A DNA stretch of 8,444 nucleotides from Verrucomicrobiota bacterium (GTDB lineage: Bacteria; Verrucomicrobiota; Verrucomicrobiia; Chthoniobacterales; JAFAMB01), in the NCBI GenBank assembly GCA_019236035.1, contig JAFAJU010000348.1, positions 1 through 8,444 on the forward strand. Direction: 5' to 3'. Position numbers and translations under genes: made by a program. The notes beneath the pieces were generated by a model. That model was not told the origin of the DNA, did no database searches, and was given only the letters and a program-made list of their open reading frames with translations. This document shows, one piece after another, positions 1 through 8,295 of the stretch; within the stretch, counting starts at the first letter, position 1, and each line of letters begins with the position of its first letter.

Positions 1-217
1 TAGGAGGCGCGCTCCCGAGCGACCCAGCGCGAAGAAGAAGAGTCACACAGAGGTCACGAAGGTCAGAGGAGGTCACAAAGGTTATTTTAAAGGGTGTTCC
101 GACTCGAGGGAAACCCAATGCCATCGTTAGTATTTGTTCAATCTCCAAAAACCTTCCCGACCTCCTCTGACCTCTGTGACCTTTGTGTGACTTCTTCGCT
201 CGGGAGCGCGCCTCCTA
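1..217. repeat. Foldback / MITE-like element with 22-bp terminal inverted repeats
   Basis: Positions 1-22 are the exact reverse complement of 196-217, giving a 22-bp perfect terminal inverted repeat that begins TAGGAGGCGCGC. The complementarity continues inward: about 38-88 pairs imperfectly with about 147-195, after roughly 16 extra bases in the left arm (about 23-38). The inner arms carry AGGTCA half-sites at 51, 60 and 70, with matching TGACCT copies at 168 and 177. The centre (about 89-146) is unpaired. No convincing coding frame lies inside. The left end coincides with the window edge, so a target-site duplication cannot be judged and the element could extend further left. It ends 45 bp before the mqnC start codon. 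The structure fits a non-autonomous mobile element or a dispersed extragenic palindrome. It could also serve as a terminator for a gene to the left. The inverted repeat is directly visible; mobility is inference. Confidence 0.75.
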
Positions 218-223
218 CCATCC

Positions 224-251
224 TTGAGGATACTGCGAAATAACGTATCAT
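224..251 (+). promoter_or_regulatory. Candidate sigma70-type promoter of mqnC
   Basis: TTGAGG (224-229, 4 of 6 matches to the -35 consensus) is followed by a 16-bp spacer and TATCAT (246-251, 5 of 6 matches to the -10 consensus). It lies just outside the inverted-repeat element. If it is used, transcription would start near 258, leaving a 5' leader of only a few bases before the ATG at 263. That would agree with the absence of any Shine-Dalgarno-like sequence there. This is a pattern match only. Confidence 0.35.
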
Positions 252-262
252 AAGCTTCGCTA

Positions 263-1354
263 ATGAACGCTACGATCTCGGATTCGCGAGTAGTTGACAA
301 AGTTCTGGATGGTGAACGGATTACGGCCGAGGACGCCAAGGAGTTATACGGACTCCCCTTAAATCAACTTGGGCAACTGGCCGATCATCGCCGGCAAAGG
401 GCTAAGAGCGAGGCGTTTCAGGGTCGGGGAAGCGAGATCGTGACGTATATCGTTGATCGCAATATTAACTACACAAACGTCTGCAATGTTTATTGTAAGT
501 TTTGCGCGTTCTACCGAACGGAGAGGGATGCTGATCATTACGTTCTGAGTCACGAAGATATCGATCGGAAAATTGATGAACTTGTATCGATCGGCGGGAT
601 CCAGATCTTGATGCAGGGCGGTCACCACCCGAAGCTGGGCATTGACTACTACCTGGACTTGCTTAATCACATCCGGGAGAAATATCCGCAGGTCAACATT
701 CACGCCTTCAGTCCTCCGGAATTCAATCATTTTGCGGAAGTGTTCCGGATGCCTTTGCGGGAAGTTATTCTGAGGTTCAAAGAGGCTGGACTTGGATCTA
801 TCCCGGGCGGTGGGGGTGAAATCCTGGTTGACCAGGTGCGCAATCGGATTGCACCGCTCAAGTGCAATACCGAGCAATGGCTGGAGGTCATGAGAACGGC
901 GCATGACCTGGGCTTGAACAGCAGCGCGACGATGATGTTTGGGCACGTTGAGGCGGTGGAAGATCGGATCGAACACCTGGCACGACTTCGGCAGCTGCAG
1001 GACCAGACTAGGGGTTTTACCGCGTTCATCTGCTGGACGTTTCAACCCGGAAACGTTGTCCTGAAGGCAACTCCGGCGGGTTCAGCAGAATACCTGCGAA
1101 CGCAGGCCCTTTCTCGAATCTATCTGGATAACTTCGAGAATGTGCAAAGTTCCTGGGTAACTCAAGGCCCGAGAATAGGTCAGATTGCGCTGCGATACGG
1201 GGCGAACGACTTCGGTTCAGTTATGATGGAAGAGAACGTGGTGAGCAGTGCCGGAACTTCGTTTCGGATCACCTGTGACGAGATCGAGTTGTTAATTGCC
1301 GAGGCAGGATTTGAGCCACGGACTCGGAACAACTGGTACGAGCTGGTCGACTAG
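263..1354 (+). CDS. mqnC: Cyclic dehypoxanthine futalosine synthase (radical SAM, MqnC)
   Basis: This cytoplasmic radical-SAM enzyme cyclises dehypoxanthine futalosine to its cyclic form in the futalosine route to menaquinone. The 363-residue protein is of normal family length. Residues 74-81 (CNVYCKFC) give the CxxxCxxC cysteines that hold the 4Fe-4S cluster (C74, C78, C81). MQGGHHP (117-123), HAFSPPEF (147-154) and, further on, GGGGEILVDQVRNRI with LKCNTEQW are typical of MqnC. The related aminofutalosine synthase MqnE is less likely because the ILVDxVRxRI wording and HAFSPPE segment favour MqnC. The ATG at 263 is the only reasonable start: an in-frame TAA sits at 251-253 and no alternative start codon lies between. 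No ribosome-binding site is seen. The gene ends with TAG inside the first copy of a 16-bp tandem repeat. No other menaquinone gene is in the window, so the pathway must be encoded elsewhere. Function is assigned from recognised family motifs. Confidence 0.93.
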   Translation: MNATISDSRVVDKVLDGERITAEDAKELYGLPLNQLGQLADHRRQRAKSEAFQGRGSEIVTYIVDRNINYTNVCNVYCKFCAFYRTERDADHYVLSHEDIDRKIDELVSIGGIQILMQGGHHPKLGIDYYLDLLNHIREKYPQVNIHAFSPPEFNHFAEVFRMPLREVILRFKEAGLGSIPGGGGEILVDQVRNRIAPLKCNTEQWLEVMRTAHDLGLNSSATMMFGHVEAVEDRIEHLARLRQLQDQTRGFTAFICWTFQPGNVVLKATPAGSAEYLRTQALSRIYLDNFENVQSSWVTQGPRIGQIALRYGANDFGSVMMEENVVSSAGTSFRITCDEIELLIAEAGFEPRTRNNWYELVD

Positions 1355-1382
1355 GTCAGCGGCCCTCTAGGTCAGCGGCCCT
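1351..1382. repeat. Perfect 16-bp tandem duplication at the mqnC stop codon
   Basis: The unit CTAGGTCAGCGGCCCT occurs twice without mismatch, at 1351-1366 and 1367-1382. The first copy contains the mqnC TAG stop (1352-1354). The protein end is unchanged whether one or two copies are present. It looks like a recent slippage or recombination duplication. Confidence 0.9.
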
Positions 1383-1417
1383 TTGAGCATTACTCTGTCC
1401 TCGGCATGGTTTTTCTG

Positions 1418-1446
1418 TTGACGTTTGTAACGTCATCGTCATGAAT
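1418..1446 (+). promoter_or_regulatory. Dyad TGACGTT-TGT-AACGTCA and weak promoter upstream of bamA
   Basis: Positions 1419-1435 form a perfect dyad with 7-bp arms and a 3-bp centre. It overlaps TTGACG (1418-1423, a good -35 match). Only a weak -10 candidate (ATGAAT, 1441-1446) lies 17 bp downstream. A dimeric regulator could bind here, or it may be chance. The dyad is directly visible; the regulatory role is inference. Confidence 0.28.
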
Positions 1447-1486
1447 TACGCCCATTCGCTCTGATCTGTTGTCGGTCTTCCACATT

Positions 1487-3955
1487 ATGAATTTTCCGAG
1501 TCCCCGCTACCGCATCTGGATTTTGGTGACGATCCTTCTGGCGTTCCTTAATCCGCAGGGGCAGGCCCAGCAGCAACAGGCTCCCGGACAGCCTCCGCTG
1601 CCTCCGGCCGGCCAAAATCCGCCGACACCCGGGCCTGAATCACAGGCGCCGCCGCAACCGGAAAAACCGCAGCAGGCGCCGATCGTCCGTCAGATCGAGA
1701 TTCAATATGCCGGTCCCGCGACTTTGAGCCGTCAGAGAATTTTGTCGAACATGAAGACGACTGTAGGCCAGCCGTACTCTGAGCAGACAGTTGAGGAGGA
1801 CGTGCGCGCGCTCTACGCCACGGGATTAGTCACGAACGTCCGAATTTACGGGGAGCCGCTGCCGGACGGCGTGAAAGTGATTGTCGTGGTACAAACGCGC
1901 GTGACCCTGACGGAGGTGGCGGTTCAGGGGAACGAAGCGCTGAAGACGAAACGGATTCGCCGCGAGCTGAATTTGAAAACCGGCACACCCCTTGACGAAC
2001 AAACTCTGGAACAAGCTCGTCAGAAGGTTGTCGAGCTGTATCAAAAGCGAGGTTTTCCGGACACCGATGTTCAATATAAGGTTGACGTAAACGAGGAGAG
2101 AGGAACTGCCCGGGTTACTTTTGCGATCAGTGAAGGTCGGAAAGCAGTCGTTAAGCGAATCAGGTTCGTCGGGAACACGGCCATTACGTCGAAGAGGCTT
2201 CGCAAGGAGATGAAAACGAAGGAAAATAACATCCTCGGCTTCGTCACCGGTGCTGGCCGTTTGAACAATCAGCAACTGGACAGCGATGTTCAGAAGATCA
2301 AGGAGCTCTATCAGGATAACGGTTACGCTGACATCCAGGTTACAGATGTAAGGATAGATCGATTAGATAAGAAGAACGTCGCGATTACGATCTACTTGAA
2401 CGAAGGCCAGATATACCACGTTGGGACGGTGACGATCACTGGCCTACATATTGTGACTGAGCCAAATTTTCGAAGGGTAATCAAGGTCACCGAGGGCAAA
2501 GTTTTTTCGCCGCAAAAGCTCCAAAAGGATATTAAATCAGTCGAGGATGCCTATGGCGTTGCCGGTTACGCCGACGCGAAAGTAAACGTGGAGACCACGC
2601 CTGCGGGACCGGCTCTGGTGAATCTCTCCTACAAGGTGGATGAAGGTATCCAATCATTCGTGGAGCACATCAATATCAGCGGCAATTCCCGGACCAAGGA
2701 TAAGGTCATTCGCCGGGAAATTGTGCTGTCGCCCGGCGATGTTTTTGACACAGTGCGCGTTGATATCAGCAAGAAGCGCTTAGAAGGCCTGCAATATTTC
2801 GAGCGGGTCGACACCTACGCCAGCGATACCGCGGTTCCGGGGCGCAAGGATCTGAATGTGATCGTACAGGAAAAACGGACTGGGAATTTGAATTTTGGCT
2901 TGGGGTTCAGCACAACCGACGGCTTGCTGGGATTTGCGGAATTGTCTCAGGGGAACTTCGATATTACGAACTGGAGGACGTTTACCGGTGCAGGGCAGAA
3001 GTTCCGGGCCCGGGTTCAGCTCGGTACACAGACAAAAAACGCTTCGCTAGAGCTGAGTGAACCCTACTTTCTCGACCAACGGCTGGCTGTGGGCGGGCGG
3101 CTGTTTTTTGATGAGTTCAACTACTACAGCACCGAGTATGACCAGCGGGATTACGGATTCGACATCTTCGCTCGTAAGCCGATCACGAATTTCCTGTCCA
3201 TGAAGTTGGACTACACCATCCAGGAAATCGACATCTACAACATCAACAGCAGTACCATTACGCCGGAACTTTTGGACCTCATCAGGCTAGGAGGTGAAAG
3301 CAACCTCGAGAGCCGGGCGACGCTTGGTTTTACCTATGATTCACGCGACAGCGCGTTTCTTACCCGCAAAGGAACGCGGGTTGATCTTTCGACCTACGTC
3401 TCCGGCGGATTCCTTGGAGGCAGCGTCCAAATTTACGGGCTTGACGTCGACGTGTCCCAGTATTTCCATCTTCCTTACGACACGATCCTCTTGTTGAACG
3501 GTGAAATTGCGTCTGTAGTGAACTGGAGTACCAATCCCAACACAATAGTCCCTGTCTTCGACCGCCTCTATACCGGTGGCGCGAATACACTCCGTGGGTT
3601 CAGATTCCGTGATGTAGGACCGAAGGATTTCGAGGGTAATCCGGTCGGCGGCAACACCCTGGTCAGGTACACGATAGAGTACACGATTCCAATCATTGAA
3701 CGGGTGCGCTTCGCTGTTTTCTATGATGCCGGATATGTCAACCCCGGCTCTTGGAGTTTTAGCCCGCAGAAGGTTGTGCCTCCAGGTGCGCCCCCCGGCA
3801 AATTTTCCGGTGGGTTCAATCAGGATATAGGTGTCGGAGTGCGTTTAGACTTGCCGATCGGGCCGATTCGGCTTGATTACGGCTATCCAATCCAGGAAGA
3901 CCAATTCAGTAGCAGAAGCGGCCAGTTCCAATTCAGTGTCGGATACCAATTTTGA
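1487..3955 (+). CDS. bamA: Outer membrane protein assembly factor BamA (Omp85)
   Basis: BamA is the essential outer-membrane insertase that folds beta-barrel proteins into the outer membrane. From the ATG at 1487 the protein has 822 residues. Residues 1-27 are a signal peptide: Arg7 and Arg9, a hydrophobic core WILVTILLAFL, then QGQA before the likely cleavage. A Pro/Gln-rich linker (about 28-64) follows, then five POTRA domains at roughly 65-139, 140-218, 220-310, 311-390 and 391-464. The 16-strand barrel spans about 465-822. LRGF at 702-705 is the conserved loop-6 (V/L)RGF motif, and the protein ends in an aromatic strand with terminal Phe (SVGYQF). A TTG at 1469 would add six residues ahead of the signal peptide; ATG was preferred because it starts a normal signal sequence. 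Neither start has a Shine-Dalgarno sequence. The ompH-like gene follows after 68 bp, the arrangement common in diderm bacteria, so cotranscription is likely. TamA-type Omp85 proteins have three POTRA domains, which argues against that alternative. Confidence 0.93.
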   Translation: MNFPSPRYRIWILVTILLAFLNPQGQAQQQQAPGQPPLPPAGQNPPTPGPESQAPPQPEKPQQAPIVRQIEIQYAGPATLSRQRILSNMKTTVGQPYSEQTVEEDVRALYATGLVTNVRIYGEPLPDGVKVIVVVQTRVTLTEVAVQGNEALKTKRIRRELNLKTGTPLDEQTLEQARQKVVELYQKRGFPDTDVQYKVDVNEERGTARVTFAISEGRKAVVKRIRFVGNTAITSKRLRKEMKTKENNILGFVTGAGRLNNQQLDSDVQKIKELYQDNGYADIQVTDVRIDRLDKKNVAITIYLNEGQIYHVGTVTITGLHIVTEPNFRRVIKVTEGKVFSPQKLQKDIKSVEDAYGVAGYADAKVNVETTPAGPALVNLSYKVDEGIQSFVEHINISGNSRTKDKVIRREIVLSPGDVFDTVRVDISKKRLEGLQYFERVDTYASDTAVPGRKDLNVIVQEKRTGNLNFGLGFSTTDGLLGFAELSQGNFDITNWRTFTGAGQKFRARVQLGTQTKNASLELSEPYFLDQRLAVGGRLFFDEFNYYSTEYDQRDYGFDIFARKPITNFLSMKLDYTIQEIDIYNINSSTITPELLDLIRLGGESNLESRATLGFTYDSRDSAFLTRKGTRVDLSTYVSGGFLGGSVQIYGLDVDVSQYFHLPYDTILLLNGEIASVVNWSTNPNTIVPVFDRLYTGGANTLRGFRFRDVGPKDFEGNPVGGNTLVRYTIEYTIPIIERVRFAVFYDAGYVNPGSWSFSPQKVVPPGAPPGKFSGGFNQDIGVGVRLDLPIGPIRLDYGYPIQEDQFSSRSGQFQFSVGYQF

Positions 3956-4023
3956 ACGAAAAATCCCTCTTCCGGTCTCACCTCAAATCGAGTTCCCTTG
4001 AATCGTACTAGTCGGAATATTTT

Positions 4024-4710
4024 ATGAATAAATCCTCATTGTTAACAATGATCTGTGTGTTGGCCGTAGGCGGTGGCTTAGCGACTCAGGCGCGTGCTGA
4101 GATGAAGGTCGGCACAATCGACATGCAAAAGGTCTTTACCGCGTACTACAAGACGCACGAAGCCGAAGACAAGCTCAAGGAGGCTCAGAAGGCCTACAAG
4201 GATGAACTCGATCAACGGATGGATGCATACAAGAAGAATCTCGATGCGATCAATAAGTTGAATGAAGAGATTAATAAGCCGGAGCTGAGCGGTGCTTCGA
4301 AAGATCAAAAGGCACAGGAACGCGACTCCAAGATCGCCGAAACCAAAGGCTTGGAAAAAGAGATCTCCGATTTCCGCGCAACACGGGAGAGACAGATTCA
4401 AGATCAATTGAAGCGGATGCGCGACGGCATCGTGGAAGAGATCATGAAAGTCGTTAACGATCAGGTAAAGTCGCAGAACTACGACATCGTCTTCGATAAA
4501 TCCGGATTTAGCGCGAATAACATCGTTCCGGTGTTGTTGTATGTAAGAGACAACTACGATTTCAGTGAATCGGTCATCACGAAACTGAACGCGAACCGTC
4601 CGGCTGCGACCCCGTCCCCCAGTGCTCAAAAACCGGCGTCGGCTGCTCCGACGAACTCCCCGGCAGTCACGGTCAAACCCGGCAGCGATTTAGGGAAAAA
4701 GCCACGCTAA
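4024..4710 (+). CDS. OmpH/Skp-family periplasmic chaperone
   Basis: Skp/OmpH proteins are trimeric periplasmic holdases that keep unfolded outer-membrane proteins soluble on the way to BamA. The 228-residue protein has a clear signal peptide: Lys3, hydrophobic core, and ARA at 23-25 as the probable cleavage site. KVGTIDMQKVF (28-38) is the typical first strand of the OmpH domain. Residues about 40-150 are highly charged and helical, matching the coiled-coil tentacles. YDIVFDKSGFS and the following residues (about 155-180) close the body domain. The tail (about 193-228) is rich in Pro, Ala, Ser and Thr and is probably disordered; it makes the protein longer than E. coli Skp (161 residues). Its place 68 bp after bamA supports the assignment. 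The ATG at 4024 is the natural start, with an in-frame TAG at 4009-4011 and no Shine-Dalgarno motif. The gene could be named skp or ompH, but the family is better supported than a symbol. Confidence 0.88.
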   Translation: MNKSSLLTMICVLAVGGGLATQARAEMKVGTIDMQKVFTAYYKTHEAEDKLKEAQKAYKDELDQRMDAYKKNLDAINKLNEEINKPELSGASKDQKAQERDSKIAETKGLEKEISDFRATRERQIQDQLKRMRDGIVEEIMKVVNDQVKSQNYDIVFDKSGFSANNIVPVLLYVRDNYDFSESVITKLNANRPAATPSPSAQKPASAAPTNSPAVTVKPGSDLGKKPR

Positions 4711-4785
4711 CGGCTTTGCCTGGGCCGGGAGGCCCGCGCCTGGAGTTTGGGCACCTTTCGGCGCCGAAGGCGTGACGTCAGGCAG
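4711..4785. terminator. Two GC-rich hairpins after the ompH-like gene
   Basis: GGGCC/GGCCC at 4722-4735 forms a 5-bp stem with a 4-base loop. A second hairpin at about 4752-4774 is built around the 10-bp palindrome TCGGCGCCGA (4758-4767), extended by CCTT/AGG and CAC/GTG pairing with small bulges. Neither is followed by a T-run, so a classic intrinsic terminator is not shown. Their place between converging genes makes transcription termination on either strand plausible. Confidence 0.35.
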
Positions 4786-4883
4786 CCTAGGAGCTTGTCT
4801 GATTTACCGCGAAGCGGTTACGGATCTTAGCCCTGGGCTAGGATCTGTAACCGCTACGCAGTGAAATCCGACAGACACCTAGG
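4786..4883. repeat. 98-bp imperfect palindrome between converging genes
   Basis: The element begins and ends with CCTAGG (4786-4791 and 4878-4883). The left arm, containing AGCGGTTACGGATCTTAGCCC, pairs with a right arm reading GGGCTAGGATCTGTAACCGCT, with few mismatches and almost no loop. A few unpaired bases occur further out where GTCTGATTT faces AAATCCGACAGAC. As RNA it would fold into one long hairpin. No frame in it looks coding. It fits a REP- or MITE-like extragenic palindrome and could also act as a bidirectional terminator for the ompH-like gene and the SprT-like gene. The palindrome is directly visible; its role and copy number are unknown. Confidence 0.75.
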
Positions 4884-4915
4884 GCAAACGACGGGCCGGT
4901 TTAAGGGCTGCCGAC

Positions 4916-5365
4916 TTAGCGTAGGAATCGGTCGAGATTATCGTCCTCCCAGCGTCTAGCACGGTGGTAACAGTAAAATTGACGCTCTCGTCGATAGAAT
5001 TCGTGCGTATGGACTCTCCTACGCCCGTAATCGTCGATCTCCTCCGGTACGACCGCGTGGAGCATTTCATGATAGATGACGTATTCGAGGAACCAGGTTG
5101 GGACAAATGGCGCATCCAATGACGGGTGGATGCGGATCATTTTATCTTCTTCCTGGATCGTTCCGAAGACAAAGTATTCCTTTGGGGGGTGCTTCCGCTT
5201 GCGGCCCCAGGTGATTTTGAAACCTCGTAGCGCGTTACCGAAATATTCGGCATTTAACTTGTCGAATAGCGTTTTGAGATCAAAATACTCACCTTCCGTG
5301 GAAAATAAGAGCTGCCGTTGAGCGGGAAGCCTTTTGAATGACAGTTTTCTCTTTCGCTTTCCCAT
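4916..5365 (-). CDS. SprT-like zinc metalloprotease domain protein
   Basis: This small 149-residue protein is made almost wholly of a SprT-like zincin domain. HEMLH at residues 99-103 is the HExxH zinc site, with Glu100 as the expected catalytic base. HTHEF (119-123) aligns with the HGxxF element of the family, so His119 is the probable third zinc ligand; His121 is a less likely alternative. YFDLKTLFDKLNAEYF (27-42) and ITWGRK (51-56) match the usual start of the fold. There is no signal peptide, so the protein is cytoplasmic. It has a basic N-terminus (GKRKRK) and no cysteine zinc ribbon. Eukaryotic Spartan, in the same superfamily, cuts DNA-protein crosslinks; whether this bacterial protein does so is unknown. 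It lies 208 bp downstream of gyrA on the same strand, so cotranscription is possible but not shown. The start is the ATG at 5365-5363 and the stop is TAA. The family call is firm; the substrate is not known. Confidence 0.8.
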   Translation of the reverse strand: MGKRKRKLSFKRLPAQRQLLFSTEGEYFDLKTLFDKLNAEYFGNALRGFKITWGRKRKHPPKEYFVFGTIQEEDKMIRIHPSLDAPFVPTWFLEYVIYHEMLHAVVPEEIDDYGRRRVHTHEFYRRERQFYCYHRARRWEDDNLDRFLR

Positions 5366-5380
5366 AAGAGAAGTGCCCTT

Positions 5381-5408
5381 AGTTTAGAGGGTAAAAATTG
5401 AGTCGCAA
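5381..5408 (-). promoter_or_regulatory. Candidate promoter of the SprT-like gene
   Basis: On the minus strand, TTGCGA (5408-5403, 4 of 6 to the -35 consensus) is followed by a 16-bp spacer and TAAACT (5386-5381, 4 of 6 to the -10 consensus), about 15 bases before the start codon. This would let the gene be expressed independently of gyrA. Weak pattern match only. Confidence 0.22.
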
Positions 5409-5573
5409 CCGCAAAGAGTTAAGTTAGGAACAAATTTTTTCGGAGGCCGTAAAGGAGAGGTCGCTTGGCCTGCCGGGGCTGTCTCAATGGTCCTCCAGGA
5501 GCGTGTCCAACACCTCCGGGAAACGAATCGCGGCGTCGAATCGGGCTGGACCCGTTGCAGACTGCAATGCCTG

Positions 5574-8093
<2,520 letters not shown>

Positions 8094-8171
8094 CGAGTAG
8101 TCGAGAAACGACTACGACATCTCTTCTGCGACGTTTACCGGTTCGACTTTTTCATTTGGATGAATTGGCAT
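8094..8171 (-). pseudogene. gyrA: gyrA N-terminal segment interrupted by an amber codon
   Basis: Reading in the gyrA frame from the ATG at 8171-8169, the codons give MPIHPNEKVEPVNVAEEMS, then TAG (8114-8112), then SFLDYS and the Met at 8093. This aligns without gaps to the E. coli GyrA N-terminus (PVNIEEELKSSYLDYAM), with TAG at the place of Ser19. The flanking codons are TCG on both sides, so the parent was plausibly TCG TCG TCG with one C-to-A change. CAG, AAG and GAG are also one step away. Read through, the protein would have 865 codons. If TAG is real, translation must restart at 8093 or TAG must be decoded. A sequencing or assembly error is the simplest explanation. No Shine-Dalgarno sequence precedes either ATG. 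The segment is marked as broken only because of this codon. Confidence 0.8.
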
Positions 8172-8178
8172 GGGAAAT

Positions 8179-8292
8179 CGTTCGGCGTTCACCGCTCGGC
8201 GTTCACCGTTCAGCGTTCGGCCACGCGGGCGCTGAAGTTCGATGCGTCTAACGAACGGCGAACGCCAAACGATGAACCTTGAACGTTGAACG
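8179..8292. repeat. Imperfect inverted repeat filling the gyrB-gyrA spacer
   Basis: The left arm (about 8179-8219) is built from short units such as CGTTCGGCGTTCACCG and GTTCAGCGTTC. The right arm (about 8250-8292) carries the complementary wording, GAACGGCGAACGCC and TTGAACGTTGAACG. The arms pair with several mismatches and small gaps around a loop of about 30 bases (8220-8249). The units are loosely repeated within each arm (GTTC/GAAC every 7-13 bases). No conserved coding frame is seen. It occupies nearly all of the 124 bp between the gyrB stop and the full-length gyrA start, ending about 8 bp before the ATG at 8171. It fits a dispersed extragenic palindrome; effects on gyrA expression are inference. 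Confidence 0.65.
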
Positions 8293-8295
8293 TGC

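Noticed and set aside
51..76. AGGTCA repeats considered as a CRISPR-like array
   Set aside because: The units are only 6-7 bp and spaced 9-10 bp apart within an inverted-repeat arm. There are no spacers of CRISPR length and no cas genes.
127..339. Minus-strand 70-codon open frame over the left repeat element
   Set aside because: It covers the inverted-repeat arm and the antisense of the mqnC start, with no recognisable domain.
359..1045. Minus-strand 228-codon open frame
   Set aside because: It is wholly antisense to the conserved radical-SAM region of mqnC and matches no family I recognise.
1441..1464. Seven-codon leader-peptide-like frame before bamA
   Set aside because: It has no ribosome-binding site, no attenuator hairpin follows it and there is no run of regulatory codons. 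It is probably chance.
5487..5573. Possible readthrough extension of GyrA past its TAG stop (about 28 open codons), and similarly about 29 open codons after the mqnC TAG
   Set aside because: Open stretches of this length are expected by chance at this base composition. The mqnC extension runs through the tandem duplication, and both proteins already have normal ends, so amber readthrough is not supported here.
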